This document shows, piece after piece, positions 24,356-25,708 of a DNA stretch of 25,708 nt (the stretch's first letter is position 1; every line of letters starts with the position of its first letter). The stretch is from CAZOOA01 sp964581355 (lineage in GTDB: Bacteria; Bacillota; Dethiobacteria; DTU022; UBA8154): contig CAZOOA010000037.1 in the NCBI GenBank assembly GCA_964581355.1, positions 1 through 25,708 of the forward strand. Direction: 5' to 3'. The notes under the pieces are model-generated. The model did not search any database. It was not told the origin of the DNA and was given only the letters and a program-made list of their open reading frames with translations. The translations under genes and the position numbers were made by a program.

Positions 24356-25093
24356 CTAATCAAGATAATGGGGACCTTGAGGCCAGGTACCGCTTTTCTC
24401 CATCGCCGTAAGAAAACGTCGATGGAGCTTGGGGTAGCGTGCCAACATAAAGCTGACAATCTCCTCCATATCCTTTCGTTCCGTTTCTTCCGCTACCGGG
24501 CAAAGGTTCTCCACGACAGGAAGGTTCTCCTGTTGAACCAGGGAGCTCAGCGTTTTTTCTTTGATCCCGATCAGGGGACGGATCAGGTGGATCTCACTCT
24601 TATCCAGGTATGTATGGGGTTTAAAAGTGTCCAGCTTCCCCGAGTGGAAAAGATTCAAAAAAAACGTCTGCAGCGCATCATCCAGGTGGTGTCCTAGGGC
24701 CACCCGGTTGCAATCCAACTTCCTGGCTGTGCTGTTAAGCGCTCCTCTCCTCAACTTGGCACAGAGGGAACAGGGATTTTTCTCTTTTTTTCGTTCAAAC
24801 ACTATGCGGGAAATCACTGTTTTTTCCACATGCAGCGGAATCTCCAGGTGCCGGCAAATCTCCTGGAGAGGCGAGACATCCATACCCCAGCCCAGGTCAA
24901 CAAAAACGGCCTGCAGGGAAAAAGGGAAAGGGGCCTGGTCGCGGACCAGGGAAAGGATATAAAGCAGCGCACTGCTATCCTTGCCGCCGGAGACCCCCAG
25001 GGCCACTTTGTCTCCTTCCCGGATTAGATCATAGCGCATAATGGTACGTTTCACATCAGATAGGAACCATTTTCCATAGTTGCGTCGTTTCAT
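24356..25093 (-). CDS. TtcA-like tRNA-thiolation protein (PP-loop ATPase, probable Fe-S)
   Basis: This 245-aa protein has the PP-loop SGGKDS at 35-40, a CxxC pair C108/C111 (NPCSLCAKLRRGAL) and a third cysteine C198 (ENLCPVAEE), the pattern of the TtcA/TtuA family, which activates a tRNA base with ATP and inserts sulfur with help of a [4Fe-4S] cluster. GHHLDDALQTFFLNLF (134-149) matches the family's second conserved block. E. coli TtcA modifies cytidine 32; in firmicutes the target of such short homologs is often untested. The ATG at 25093 has no clear ribosome-binding site, and the predicted transcript would have a leader of only about 13 nt. A six-codon frame (MGMLQK) ends in the TGA that overlaps this ATG. 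Confidence 0.85.
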   Translation of the reverse strand: MKRRNYGKWFLSDVKRTIMRYDLIREGDKVALGVSGGKDSSALLYILSLVRDQAPFPFSLQAVFVDLGWGMDVSPLQEICRHLEIPLHVEKTVISRIVFERKKEKNPCSLCAKLRRGALNSTARKLDCNRVALGHHLDDALQTFFLNLFHSGKLDTFKPHTYLDKSEIHLIRPLIGIKEKTLSSLVQQENLPVVENLCPVAEETERKDMEEIVSFMLARYPKLHRRFLTAMEKSGTWPQGPHYLD

Positions 25094-25112
25094 TTTTGCA
25101 GCATTCCCATAT

Positions 25113-25141
25113 TTATTATTAAGACTCCCCTGCCCTCACAA
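25113..25141 (-). promoter_or_regulatory. Candidate sigma-A promoter for the TtcA-like gene
   Basis: On the minus strand TTGTGA (25136-25141) and TAATAA (25113-25118) are 17 bases apart. The predicted start near 25106 lies only about 13 nt before the ATG, so the message would have almost no leader. Confidence 0.4.
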
Positions 25142-25186
25142 GCGAGATCACCATCAGGCGAATCAAAATGGTTAAGAGCAGCAGGC

Positions 25187-25636
25187 TCAGGATAAAAGGT
25201 CAGCGCCTGTATCTTTGGACTGAACGCCCAAAAATTCCTTAATTTTCTCCCTGCTTCCCCGGGCAAACAGAACCCGGAATATATAAGGAAGATGCTCTTT
25301 GCGTCCCGCACCCAGAAAAAATGGAACATTGTCCAGGAACACTTCCATATAATCCTGCACCGCCGAAACCAGATCGTCCACAGCTTCTTCCACCGTGTTG
25401 CCCCGACCCCAGACATCCAGCTCGTGGACATATGCCGTCCAAAAACCCATATTACTTTCCTTTTCGATCTCTGTACGGCAACTCAAGTTATCAAGTAGTT
25501 TTTCCATCAGTTCATTGCTAATAACCCAGGAGTGAAAAGAATTATCTTCATCGGTAATGAAAAAGGGGCGAAGCTTTTTATTGGATTCGTTCAAAACTTG
25601 GTCCAGCTGTTTCTTCGCTTCGCTCAGCAAGATCAT
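25187..25636 (-). CDS. HicB-like domain protein, possible antitoxin-type protein
   Basis: The product from ATG 25636 has 149 aa; GAGGAGG lies 6 nt upstream. ATG 25642 is possible, while the TTG at 25657 is unlikely. Residues 66-103 (WTAYVHELDVWGRGNTVEEAV and on) resemble the HicB/UPF0150 fold: a beta strand with HELD, a G-R-G turn, and a helix TVEEAVDDLVSAVQDYMEVF. The flanking N-terminal 60 residues and the C-terminal PYIFRVLFARGSREKIKEFLGV are not recognised. No HicA-like toxin is present downstream; the 93 bp to the TtcA-like gene holds no gene. A partner could lie beyond the right edge. Function as an antitoxin is inferred from the fold only. Confidence 0.65.
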   Translation of the reverse strand: MILLSEAKKQLDQVLNESNKKLRPFFITDEDNSFHSWVISNELMEKLLDNLSCRTEIEKESNMGFWTAYVHELDVWGRGNTVEEAVDDLVSAVQDYMEVFLDNVPFFLGAGRKEHLPYIFRVLFARGSREKIKEFLGVQSKDTGADLLS

Positions 25637-25708
25637 AAACATCCTCCTCACCTCCAAAAACAGGGTTTATATGTGCAGAAAAGCATAGAAAGGATGACAA
25701 GAATTTAG

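Overview
The window looks like a chromosomal piece of a spore-forming, anaerobic-type Firmicute (Clostridia, probably Peptococcaceae-like). The clues are the tig-clpP-clpX-lonB-lon-ysxC order, a LonB protease with a forespore-type promoter, a Firmicutes-type BirA operator, strong AGGAGG ribosome-binding sites and frequent GTG starts. This placement is inferred from gene content, not from a database search. No rRNA, tRNA, CRISPR array or recognisable transposase was seen.

Positions 1-6929 (minus strand) hold five consecutive membrane proteins of the NuoL/NuoM/NuoN/MrpD proton-antiporter family. The fifth runs off the left edge. No NADH-binding, hydrogenase, quinone-site or small Mrp subunit lies between them or upstream of them in the window. 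Two neighbours (528 and 529 aa) are a clear tandem duplication that also copied the ribosome-binding region. This cluster is the most unusual part of the window.

Positions 6930-7887 are mostly intergenic. They contain a 100-N assembly gap flanked by two identical 55-bp copies (probably an unmerged contig overlap), a possible promoter for the antiporter operon, a perfect inverted repeat and an untracked 53-aa small gene.

Positions 7888-13718: valS-folC read leftward, divergent from birA-bioY. The divergent region has a good valS promoter and a BirA operator overlapping the -35 of the birA promoter, so biotin ligase/repressor and biotin importer form a biotin-sensing autoregulated unit.

Positions 13735-22104 (minus) form a protein quality-control block: trigger factor, ClpP, ClpX, a strong terminator, LonB behind a putative sigma-F/sigma-G promoter, LonA and the ribosome-assembly GTPase YsxC. 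The lon and ysxC genes overlap.

Positions 22423-25636: a GalT-like HIT-superfamily nucleotidyltransferase (plus), tail-to-tail and overlapping with nadE (minus), then a TtcA-like tRNA-thiolation ATPase and a HicB-like protein (both minus).
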